This document shows, piece by piece, positions 52,359-60,799 of a stretch of DNA of 64,000 nucleotides. The DNA is from Lasiodiplodia sp. COLG20 (lineage: Eukaryota; Ascomycota; Dothideomycetes; Botryosphaeriales; Botryosphaeriaceae). The stretch spans positions 7,998,001 through 8,062,000 of the forward strand of contig VNWV01000001.1 in assembly GCA_009801085.1 (NCBI GenBank). The letters are read 5' to 3'. The position numbers and the translations under genes were made by a program. The notes under the pieces were generated by a model. It was not told the DNA's origin. It made no database searches and saw only the letters and a list, made by a program, of their open reading frames with translations. Within the stretch, counting starts at the first letter, position 1, and each line of letters starts with the position of its first letter.

Positions 52359-54791
52359 ATGGATCGCCCGCAGTGGCCACCCGGCTCCACAAGCCCGCCG
52401 TTGCAGTCGATATCCCCGGCGGCTCTCAGCAACTCACCCGCCTCCACCTCGCCGACTCCAGCTCAGCCGAGCACCATGGCCTCATACCCATCTTCCTACG
52501 CACTCCCCAACCCTCGCTTTGCCAACCCGTACCAGCAGCAGGCGGCTGGCCGCCCGACGCCAATGGCTGTCATGTCTCAACCTCAGAGCAACAATGCTGG
52601 CTATCTCGCACCGTCCGCTCCCCACACACAGACTCCCGCAATGGGCTATCCTACCCTTCGCTATAACAGCTTACAAGCTGAAAATGACCGCATCGGCGCT
52701 GTGAACAATGTTGGTCTCCCGGCCCAACAGCAGAACCAACAGTTTCAGCGCTTTCAAGCGTTCCAGCAGCAGCAATTGCAACAGTTCCTGCTGTGGCAGA
52801 AGAAGCAATTCGCATCCGCACTCCAGCAGCAGACGCCCCCACAGCAACAGCAACAGCGGTTCCCTCAGCCCAATCTCCAGCAGCAGCAGCAGTATCTCCA
52901 GTCCCAAACGCCCGCCGCGTTCCCGAACCAGAACGTCCCCCAGAGCTACTGCAACAACAGTAACGGCCAGAACAGCCAGAGCAACCAAAACAACCAAGTC
53001 AGTCAGAACAACCAGGTCAGGCAGGATAACCAGGTCAGCGAGAATAACCAAGTCGGCAACAACAGCAACCAGGTCGGCTACAACAACCAGGTCAGCAACA
53101 ACAACAAACAGGTCAGCTTCAACAACCAGGCGGGCAATAGCAACGACCAGGTCAGCTACAACAGCAATCAGGCGAGCAATGGCAATCACCAAGTCAGCTA
53201 CAGCAACAACCAAGCCAGCATCCCCGCTCCCGTCGCCAGACTTGACGTCAGCCTCAACTCCGGCGACCTGCCTCCCATACCGCCGCTCATCGAGCCGCAC
53301 CCGCTCACGAAGAACTTCGAGGACCTGCGCGTCCTGCTCCACCCGATCCCGACGCACGTCATCGAGCGGCTGAGCATGACGACGGCGTCCAGCCTGATGC
53401 GCCTCTGCCTCGACTTCGAGTACCGCGACCTCTCGGCCGACTACCCCATCGCACTGCAGCTCGAGACCAAGGCCTGGCTGATGCGCTACCTGCGCGACCT
53501 GAACGCCGCCCGCCGCACCAGCGGCGTCCGCCTGTGCAGGCACTGGCACAAGCGCTTGTACCAGCACACTCGCGTGAACCCGCAGACCGGCCTGTACGAG
53601 TACGTGCCCGACGAGGTCGAGGTGGCTGGCGGCACTGAGAAGGAGTTGAAGATGCTGGATTACGAGGCTAGGGAGGAGCTGGGGAACGCGCAGGGGCTGT
53701 TCGAAGAAAATAAGCAGGTGTTGATTCCGCTGATCCACCCCGACTGGAAGTTCTTGCAGTTGAGGCAGAACAGGGGGCCGAGTGCGAAGGAGTGGGAGGA
53801 CATTGTGGTTGATGATATCGGTGAGCTGAGGAGGCTGAAGGAGAATGCCGAGAGGGAGCAGAGGGAGCAGGTGGACGCCTGGAACAATCAGACCCATGGT
53901 AATGGGGACGTGGCGATTGTTGGGTCCAGGATGTTGAGTGATGAGGAGATGAGGATGAGGGCTATGGTTGCGCAACAGAGGGCTGGATTTGTTGTTGGCC
54001 CATTGCCGAAGCACAAGAAGAAGCCTTCGAAGAATATCGCTGCTGGAAGCGCAACGCCGAAAAAGTCACCGGTGAAGCCGAAGGGCCAGCGAAAACAGAA
54101 TGGCAGGAAGAAGAGCTTAGTCGCTGCGAAGGACAAAGTCACTTCCCAGTCTTCCACGCCTGAGGCCGACAGCTTGAAGCAGACTGCGCCTATTCCCGAC
54201 TATCCGGATGACTATGGCACTGGCAATATGGCAGCCCAGCGGGACAAGTATAGCCAGATGCCGGTTGCTGCTTCTCCTGCTACCGGTGCTTCTGTCGTCG
54301 CTTCTCACAACAATGCTTCGACGGCGGCTCTTCCAAGCAACAACACTTCCGCACAGCCAACTCCACAGCTCCTGGTCTTCCCCAATATCTATGGGCCAGC
54401 TATCCAGACAACCAACCAGAACAACGCCACCGCTGCCGGCCCTAACACAGTCACCCCTAGTGTTACCACCACCGCCCCGGCGACGGCCATGCCTGACTAC
54501 CCGCCCATCTACACCACCGAGAACACCAACCAGCACAACGCTGCCGCCGCCGGCGGACCTAACGCATCTGCTGTCACTACCACCTCGGCTTCGGCGCCGT
54601 CCGATTATCCGCCCATGTACGCCACCGGAAGCACAGCGGGTACTGCCAGCATCTCTCCCAGCATCCAGCCCGCCGCCGCCTCCGAAGCTGACGCCACCCC
54701 TGCTGCGGACCCTCTGCCGCAGGTAGACGGCGGTTTCGATCCCGAAGACGATGGGCTGGACGACTTGTTCGAGGGAGAGCTTGACGAATAA
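52359..54791 (+). CDS. Q/N-rich prion-like protein with tandem NNQV repeats, unknown function
   Basis: A single exon of 810 residues starts MDRPQWPPGSTS. Residues 1-120 are Ser/Pro-rich, 120-200 are a Gln-rich tract, and about 205-285 are Asn/Gln/Val/Ser repeats of the form NNQVSxNNQV. A probably folded, helical segment runs from about 310 to 520 (NFEDLRVLLHPIPTHVIERL, LDFEYRDLSADYPIALQLE, LCRHWHKRLYQHTR, LIPLIHPDWKFLQLRQ). A basic stretch follows near 550-590 (HKKKPSKN .. KPKGQRKQNGRKK), like a nuclear signal. The C-terminus is Ala/Thr/Asn-rich with three D-Y-P-P-like motifs and ends in an acidic DPEDDGLDDLFEGELDE. Poly-Q/N plus an acidic tail suggest a transcription or RNA-granule protein, but I cannot name the family. 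Confidence 0.85.
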   Translation: MDRPQWPPGSTSPPLQSISPAALSNSPASTSPTPAQPSTMASYPSSYALPNPRFANPYQQQAAGRPTPMAVMSQPQSNNAGYLAPSAPHTQTPAMGYPTLRYNSLQAENDRIGAVNNVGLPAQQQNQQFQRFQAFQQQQLQQFLLWQKKQFASALQQQTPPQQQQQRFPQPNLQQQQQYLQSQTPAAFPNQNVPQSYCNNSNGQNSQSNQNNQVSQNNQVRQDNQVSENNQVGNNSNQVGYNNQVSNNNKQVSFNNQAGNSNDQVSYNSNQASNGNHQVSYSNNQASIPAPVARLDVSLNSGDLPPIPPLIEPHPLTKNFEDLRVLLHPIPTHVIERLSMTTASSLMRLCLDFEYRDLSADYPIALQLETKAWLMRYLRDLNAARRTSGVRLCRHWHKRLYQHTRVNPQTGLYEYVPDEVEVAGGTEKELKMLDYEAREELGNAQGLFEENKQVLIPLIHPDWKFLQLRQNRGPSAKEWEDIVVDDIGELRRLKENAEREQREQVDAWNNQTHGNGDVAIVGSRMLSDEEMRMRAMVAQQRAGFVVGPLPKHKKKPSKNIAAGSATPKKSPVKPKGQRKQNGRKKSLVAAKDKVTSQSSTPEADSLKQTAPIPDYPDDYGTGNMAAQRDKYSQMPVAASPATGASVVASHNNASTAALPSNNTSAQPTPQLLVFPNIYGPAIQTTNQNNATAAGPNTVTPSVTTTAPATAMPDYPPIYTTENTNQHNAAAAGGPNASAVTTTSASAPSDYPPMYATGSTAGTASISPSIQPAAASEADATPAADPLPQVDGGFDPEDDGLDDLFEGELDE
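52985..53215 (+). repeat. Tandem Asn/Gln coding repeat (NNQV units)
   Basis: Roughly a dozen imperfect 18-24-bp units built on AACAACCAGGTCAGC code for variants of NNQVS. The third bases vary less than expected for old repeats, which suggests recent slippage or unequal exchange. Confidence 0.8.
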
Positions 54792-55624
54792 AGAAAGAAA
54801 AAAGAGGTGCATCCAATTCCCGCGCTTCTTAGTTCATTCTTTTGCAGGGGCTGTTTGTCTGAAGTTTCAGACCGGTGATGATCTGACGAAGACGAAAGAG
54901 TGGTCATTCTTCTCTCCTTGGGGCTGCAGAGGCTTTGGAGCCTTTTGAGTTATTATCTTGGCCATTTGGTCTTTTTTCTTGTTTCCTTTGTTGCTCGTTT
55001 TGATATCCACATGGCGGTCACCCACTGCATAACGAGCCGGCATGATCATCTGGCGCTGAAACTGTTTCTTTCTTTTTCTCATATTGAACTCGGGAGGAGA
55101 CAAGTAAAACGGGCCTTGATCTTGGTAGAGATGTTGCTGAAACACCAAGGACTTTTGCGGGCTATATTGGAGTAGTAGAAATGAAAAGAGCCGCTTGTGC
55201 CTATTGAAATGATCGCTTGATAGCCGTTTATGGGTTTGAATCTCAAGCAACATTATGATGAGCCAACCTGAAAAGCAAACAGTGTTTGAGCATCTTCCTT
55301 GAATTCATCTGTATCGCACACAGCGGGTTGAACAAGGTGCAGTGTGCAAAAACATGATGTAGCACATGCCGCCAGCTTTGATCAGTTTTTGTTTCCAGAT
55401 CACATTTCGTGTCTCCTAACAATGAGGCTGACTAAATCCTCTTCGTCAGTACAGTATCTCTGGCGCTTGAAATGCCAGGTCCCCTAGCCCCGTAGTATTT
55501 CGACCATTGATAATATTACATTCAAAGGGCATACCATTGCGTCTTAAAATCCCATGCTTCTTGCCATATATCCCGCCAGTTTATGCTACATACACATTCC
55601 GAAGAGGGTTTTCTTTTGATACAA
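54792..55624. other. Convergent intergenic region, 830 bp
   Basis: This is AT-rich DNA between two 3' ends. No gene or repeat was recognised. Confidence 0.5.
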
Positions 55625-57040
55625 TCACTCCTTCTCATCCCTCACCTGCACCCACGCCTGGTAATCGGCGTGGTTCTCGATTTTCTGGCCCTCCTTCAGA
55701 TTCGCGCGCATGGCCTTTACCGCAGCCTCAGCCTCCTCACGCACCTCCCCCAGCACTCGGTACACCTCAACCTTCTCAAGCGGCAGGCGGTTCTGGGGCT
55801 GGAGCACGCGCCGGGCCAGCTCCAGGCCGTGCCAAACGGGTACCAGGCGACGCAGCTTCTCGGCGGCAGTGGCGAAGTTTTGGTAGCGGTTGGGTGACTT
55901 AGACTTCGTTGCAGTGGCGGCAGCACCGTCGCTGGGGGCAGGTTCTTCTGCGGGATTGGATTCCTGTGCCAATGTTAGTTCCAAGGGGGTTATGATAGAA
56001 TTGTGCCAAGATGATTCTCAAAGAAGAGAAAGCCGAGCCAGAAAATAGGAATGTGTCGTACCTGCAGCCCAAAGTGCTTCAAATTGTTGCACAACGACTT
56101 CGCATACCCCTCGACCGCCCCATCCTCATCCACGCCTCCCTTATACCTCAGCACATGCACAGCAGTCAGCTCCAAGGGCGTCGCGATGACGAACGGCAGC
56201 GTGCGCAAGTCGCCCGGCTTCACCACCCTCTTGCCCGAGCCGCCGCAGTGCTCCTCGCGCTCCATCAGCTCCACCACCTTCTCCGCGTACCTGATCGCCC
56301 TCTCCGTCTCCACCTCGCCCCAGCCGTTCTCCGCGGCGACACCGCGCACCTCCCACAGCACGCGCGACACGACGTCGCGGCTCCTCAACCGCACGTTCGT
56401 CCGCTGCGCGCGCTCCAGCGCCCTCAGCACGACGTGCAGCGCGCCCTTCTGCGCCGCCTCGCGCACGAACTTCTGCACCCACTCGTCGCGCATGCGGACG
56501 CCCGCGTCGGCGAAGCCCTCGAGCAGCTTGCCCACGTTCTCCCAGTCCGTCGGCGTGTCGGCGAGGCGCAGCGCGTCGCTGAAGACCTGCCAGTTGGCCG
56601 GGACGTCGCGCAGGCGGTCGATGTGCTCGAGCGTCACGTCGGCGCCCGCCACCGTGCTGCGCACCGGCTCCGGCGCGTCGGCCGACAGGCGCGCCCGGTA
56701 CTTCTCCTGGTACACCATCTGCTCCTGCGCCTTGTTGAGGTGCGCCGGTATCAGGATGCGCCTCCGCGCCAGGTCGAGGACGCCGTCGAGATCTTCGTTC
56801 GATGAGGGCTCGAAGGTCGGGAGAGCTGTTTCCGCAAGGCGGCGTATGGTTAGCAATTTTATTTTGGATTCAATTGATTTCTTTCGACCATTGAAAGTTC
56901 TCAGACGTAGACAACGGAGAAAATGGCATGTCGGGAAGGTTATACGACGTACTGTGACGCTGGGAGACGGCACTGCTAGAAAAAGTGCGGCGATTGACCT
57001 GCCGTAAGGCGGCACGCCAGCTCCGTGCTGTTAAACTCAT
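55625..57040 (-). CDS. Putative mitochondrial protein of unknown function
   Basis: Three exons (57040-56953, 56825-56062, 55963-55625) join in phase 0 to 396 residues. The N-terminus MSLTARSWRAALRQVNRRTF followed by SSSAVSQ is Arg-rich without acidic residues and looks like a matrix targeting peptide with an RTF|SSS cleavage context. The body is helical and charged, with a repeat-like region (WQVFSDALRLADTPTDWENV, FVREAAQKGALHVVLRALER, YAEKVVELMEREEH) that may form TPR- or PPR-like helical pairs. The first intron, 127 bp, separates the presequence from the body. Two upstream in-frame ATGs (57106 and 57103) are less likely starts. No family was recognised. It is transcribed in the same direction as the exonuclease gene upstream of it. 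Confidence 0.8.
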
Positions 57041-57467
57041 CGCGAAGTTGTCGAGGGCGCAATTGCTGCGAGTGAGGTTCGGTGTTCGGCGGGCGGAAGT
57101 CATCACGCGAAGCTCCGGTTCATTCGGTCGATAAAAGTTCTGCCGCGTCTCACCGCTTTTGAGATGTGGTCATGGACAAGAACCGCAAAATGCATGGAAC
57201 TTGCAATTGGTATGGTCGTTGTCGGGTTGAATGATAGTATTATAGTATTGGAGATAACCCCTGCCCATTTTGTTTCCCCTAGTAGCCAGAAATATCGCAC
57301 CCAAGTAGTGTTCTCCAAAGCCGATGCCGTCCAATCAAATGTCTCTCATTTAGCATGCTTCACCTCTGCCTTCAACCATTTTACGTCTTAGAAAAACCTG
57401 CAAAACAAAATTACCGGGTATCAAGTACACAGTCCATCCAAATGTGTATCTCCAATGTCAACCACGC
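57041..57467. promoter_or_regulatory. Tandem intergenic region, 430 bp
   Basis: This holds the 3' flank of the exonuclease gene and the promoter of the mitochondrial protein gene. No motif stands out. Confidence 0.45.
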
Positions 57468-60170
57468 TCAGAACTTCCGTTTCCTTGACGACGACGGCGG
57501 AGCCTGAACCTCTCCATACACAAACTTTTTCGTTGGTGCCGTCGTCTGCAGCTCCTCAAAAGCATGATCCTGATCTGATTCCCCCGATGACTCGACATTT
57601 CTGTTGACCTGGGGTTCTCTGCTTGTCGTCTGGCTACCCGCGGATACGCTTCTGTTATGTTTGGCGAGGAAGTCATTAATGCTCTTTCCAGTCTGCCGCG
57701 CGACTGCGTCCAGTCCCTTGCCGCCAGGTAAACGAAGGAAATCCGCTCGCGTAGGCGGTTTGGCTATGGCGATTGCACGTAAGTCAGCGTCAGAGCAGAT
57801 GCTGGCAGCTGGCATCTTGCTGAGTGAAGCGAGCTGCGTGCGCAGGGCTCGGAGAGCATTGTGAAAAGCGCGCTCCGAAGGGGGAAGATCGTCAACTTGT
57901 TGAACTGTGACGGGGTAAAGAGTTCCGGTCAAGGCTGAAAGTGACCCAAGAGGCCGCTCGGCTTTTTGCCGCGTAGCGGTAGCATGAGCTTCTCTTGACT
58001 TGCGGAAAACTAAACCGATGAAGTCCTCTTCGGTAGCGGTGTGAAGCCTGTACTCCGCCACAGATTGCAATTTATTTTCTGAAACATCTCTTCCGGTCAC
58101 AACTAAAGTTGTCTCAGTGTCTGGCCTTTCCAGGACCTCTGCGCCACATTTTCTCGCGAGATCTTGCGCTCCCGTGCGGCCAAGTGCGTCCAAAATGCCC
58201 GTGAACACGATGCGCTCCCCTGATAGGCAGCCTTCTGCACCGGGAGGGAGGTTGTCTGCGGAAATGTCTAGCATTTCATCCTCAGACATCATCTCTTCGG
58301 AGCCATTGTCCTCATACGCTTCTTCTTCCGGAGCAAAGTTTTCCGGGATTTCTGCGATGAAGCTATTGACAACGGACAGCCAGTGCTCTCCAAACTTTCT
58401 TGCAGAATAGTTGCCAATACCAGAGATCTCAAGCAATTCCTCGAACGTTGTAGGACGTCTGTTTGCAATGTTCGTGAGAACTTTGTTGTTCGCAATTCTG
58501 TAGTATTGAAAGCCCGAAATCCCCTCCTCTGCTGCAAGTTCCTTCCGTTTAATGCATAGAGCGTCGTATAGGAGCCTACTGGAAGCTTCCAGAGTCGTTG
58601 AGTCTTGTTTCTTTCGAGGAGTAGATATGGTAGGGTCATCGATGATAGGGTCATCGATGATCACATCGTCGGAAAGGTTGTCCGCGCCTTTCGTTAAGAT
58701 ACGCTCGACGGTCAAGATGCAATCGCGTCCGAAGTTCTGCACTGCGGTGTCCCCCATACCCTTCACCTGCCGAAGTGCGTGAAGCGTCCGCGGTTGAGCA
58801 GTTGCCACTCGTGCCAGGGCTTGATTAGACCCGAGCTGGGTAATTCTCATGCTTCTTGCGGCTGCTACCGCTGCCCGCTTTAAGCAAAGAGCCTCATAGA
58901 GGCGGAGAGGCAGTCCTTTCAGCTGATCTTGTGGCGGAATACTGCGGGCGGTTGGATTCGAGCAGTCGGAAAGCTCTTCTGCGTCCGCTTCCTTCTTCGA
59001 TATTCCCATGACTGGTAAGCCAAGCTCCGCGAATGCGGGGAGCGGGGGAGTCGGCTTCATTTGCTTTCTCTCTTCATTCATAACGTGATATAACATGAAA
59101 CCGGCATAAGCATCTGCAGCTGCGTAATCGATCTGGGCCGGATCAAGCTCTTTCGTCCAGTCACTAGTCCGAACACTCCCCTTTTCAAGCGGAAGTCCAA
59201 GCTTCTCTATGGCTTGCTCATTCATTTTCTTGGGAGCCTTGAGAATATGTCCGCCAGCTGTCCGTTTGTTCGCGAGAAGGTGGTACAGATGGCTCAGCTC
59301 GAAAAGACCCTTGGGCTTAAGGTCGAGATGTTTTCGTAGCCTGGGTGCATCGGCACCAATGATATTAACGCCAGCTTTTAGGATCTCGTCAGACTCAACA
59401 ATCTTCTTGAGAGCGGGTGGCACAATCTCGGCGGCTGTGTTGCCTTTGTGACGGGCTAGGTGGAAGATGGCGATCCGATCCTCGCATGCCAGTTGGAGGA
59501 CAGAAGCATTCTGTTTGATGTTCATCGGAGAGGGGCTATAATGCCATTCCATATCCAGGCCGAGTACAGGCTCGTTGAGGAAATGTTGAGCGACTGCCTC
59601 GGACTGCTCGAAAGTATAACAGTAGTCGACGATGATATCTTGTCCGTCCGGGCCTTGGTACAGTTGATGTGACCAAAGACTTGGGGGAATGGCCTTGGGA
59701 ATCTCATCCGGGCCCGTTGGTTCCGGCAAAGGTTTCCTCTTGAATTTCAGCTCGAAAGGCAGTTCCGGCTCTTCTTCGCTGCCTGATGCAGCTGCTCCCT
59801 CATCCTGCAGTTTTTCCGCGTCATTCTTGGGCGACTCTAGTGAGAAGTCATTCAGCTCTCCGTAGAACTCGGACCCAAACGAGTCGCCAGGTTTTAGTGT
59901 CGGTGGACGAGGTGACAGGGCAGCCTCGCTTTGTGATGGCACCGTCTCTTGGCTCTCTGACACAAGATCCATAACCTCAGCAGCAGTATTTCCAGTGTAG
60001 TTGTCCGCAAGTCTCGGCGTCGAAGTGTAGGTGTGAAGGGCGGGATGAAGGCGGTAGACGCGAGCGACGGTGGAGGCGAACGGCGGTCGGCGCAGACAGT
60101 GCAGAGGCGGCCTAAGCAACGTCAAGGGGCTGGCCGCTAGCTTCAACCCATAGCGAACGGTCGAGGTCAT
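57468..60170 (-). CDS. DEDDy 3'-5' exonuclease with HRDC and BRCT domains and mitochondrial-type presequence
   Basis: One exon encodes 900 residues. The first 55 residues are Arg-rich and free of Asp and Glu (MTSTVRYGLKLAASPLTLLR), like a matrix presequence. A WRN/Rrp6-type exonuclease domain spans about 195-380: Exo I is VLGLDMEWHY (D206, E208), Exo II VNIIGADAPRL (D274), Exo III YAAADAYAGF (Y349, D353), so all DEDDy residues are present. Two HRDC-like domains follow at about 420-495 (LRLYEALCLKRAAVA) and 530-605 (SRLLYDALCIKRKELA, then ISGIGNYSARKFG). A BRCT of the LigA/RFC1 type lies at 650-725 (GERIVFTGILDALGRTGAQD .. CGAEV), and a third HRDC-like module at 765-835. There is no helicase. 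It should act on DNA or RNA ends, probably in mitochondria, though a nuclear form is possible. Confidence 0.9.
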   Translation of the reverse strand: MTSTVRYGLKLAASPLTLLRPPLHCLRRPPFASTVARVYRLHPALHTYTSTPRLADNYTGNTAAEVMDLVSESQETVPSQSEAALSPRPPTLKPGDSFGSEFYGELNDFSLESPKNDAEKLQDEGAAASGSEEEPELPFELKFKRKPLPEPTGPDEIPKAIPPSLWSHQLYQGPDGQDIIVDYCYTFEQSEAVAQHFLNEPVLGLDMEWHYSPSPMNIKQNASVLQLACEDRIAIFHLARHKGNTAAEIVPPALKKIVESDEILKAGVNIIGADAPRLRKHLDLKPKGLFELSHLYHLLANKRTAGGHILKAPKKMNEQAIEKLGLPLEKGSVRTSDWTKELDPAQIDYAAADAYAGFMLYHVMNEERKQMKPTPPLPAFAELGLPVMGISKKEADAEELSDCSNPTARSIPPQDQLKGLPLRLYEALCLKRAAVAAARSMRITQLGSNQALARVATAQPRTLHALRQVKGMGDTAVQNFGRDCILTVERILTKGADNLSDDVIIDDPIIDDPTISTPRKKQDSTTLEASSRLLYDALCIKRKELAAEEGISGFQYYRIANNKVLTNIANRRPTTFEELLEISGIGNYSARKFGEHWLSVVNSFIAEIPENFAPEEEAYEDNGSEEMMSEDEMLDISADNLPPGAEGCLSGERIVFTGILDALGRTGAQDLARKCGAEVLERPDTETTLVVTGRDVSENKLQSVAEYRLHTATEEDFIGLVFRKSREAHATATRQKAERPLGSLSALTGTLYPVTVQQVDDLPPSERAFHNALRALRTQLASLSKMPAASICSDADLRAIAIAKPPTRADFLRLPGGKGLDAVARQTGKSINDFLAKHNRSVSAGSQTTSREPQVNRNVESSGESDQDHAFEELQTTAPTKKFVYGEVQAPPSSSRKRKF

Positions 60171-60799
60171 CGCTCAATGGAGGAGGAGGAGGGGAAGGCC
60201 AGCCATTGTTCGGTTCTGTGTTGGCGCAAGGCTGCAGTCGTGTTTACTCGAGACAGCTCCAGCCTCGCGTCTTCACGGAACGCAGGCGCGCGTCCACGTG
60301 CCAATTAAGCTCCGATCATTCGCACCGAGCGGCGTCACTCAAGCATATTTCAATACACGCCCAGGAAAAATATATCCATGTTCAAACTAGATGTCTTCGG
60401 GAGGAATATTCTTGTGAATTGCCACTGCTAATAAGAAAAGACCCGGGTTGTGAGAGACATTATTGAATGCCTTTGCATGAAAATAGCCAATCTACTGCGA
60501 CCAGTCGCGACCAGCTTCATGAAATCGAATTATTGCATGATCAAGGCTGCTTTTCGGGCAAGGAATAGGCAAAATCAGTATTACGCCCGGCAACGACTTC
60601 CCTCGCCGTCGTCATTCTCGAAGACGCTCGAAGCTTGATCTGTTCCGCGACGCGGGACGTTCCGCGAACCCTGCTTAAGCTCCCCGCCTGCCGTCAGCAC
60701 CCGCCAGCAGAGTAACGTAGTCACCTCACTCTGCTCTCACGACTGCTTACGACCCTACGAACACATCTGAAGCCTGAACGGTACCTGTAGCATGCAGCC
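60171..60799. promoter_or_regulatory. Divergent promoter region, 630 bp
   Basis: This lies between the exonuclease gene and the unknown gene at 60800. A heat-shock-element-like TTCTCGAA (TTCnnGAA) lies at 60615-60622, with further GAA/TTC units nearby (60630-60670), 130-185 bp before the start at 60800. Confidence 0.4.

Noticed and set aside
52671..54014. 447-codon minus-strand open frame rich in Leu and Val
   Set aside because: It is the complement of the Q/N-rich coding repeats, where CAG and AAC codons read as Leu and Val.
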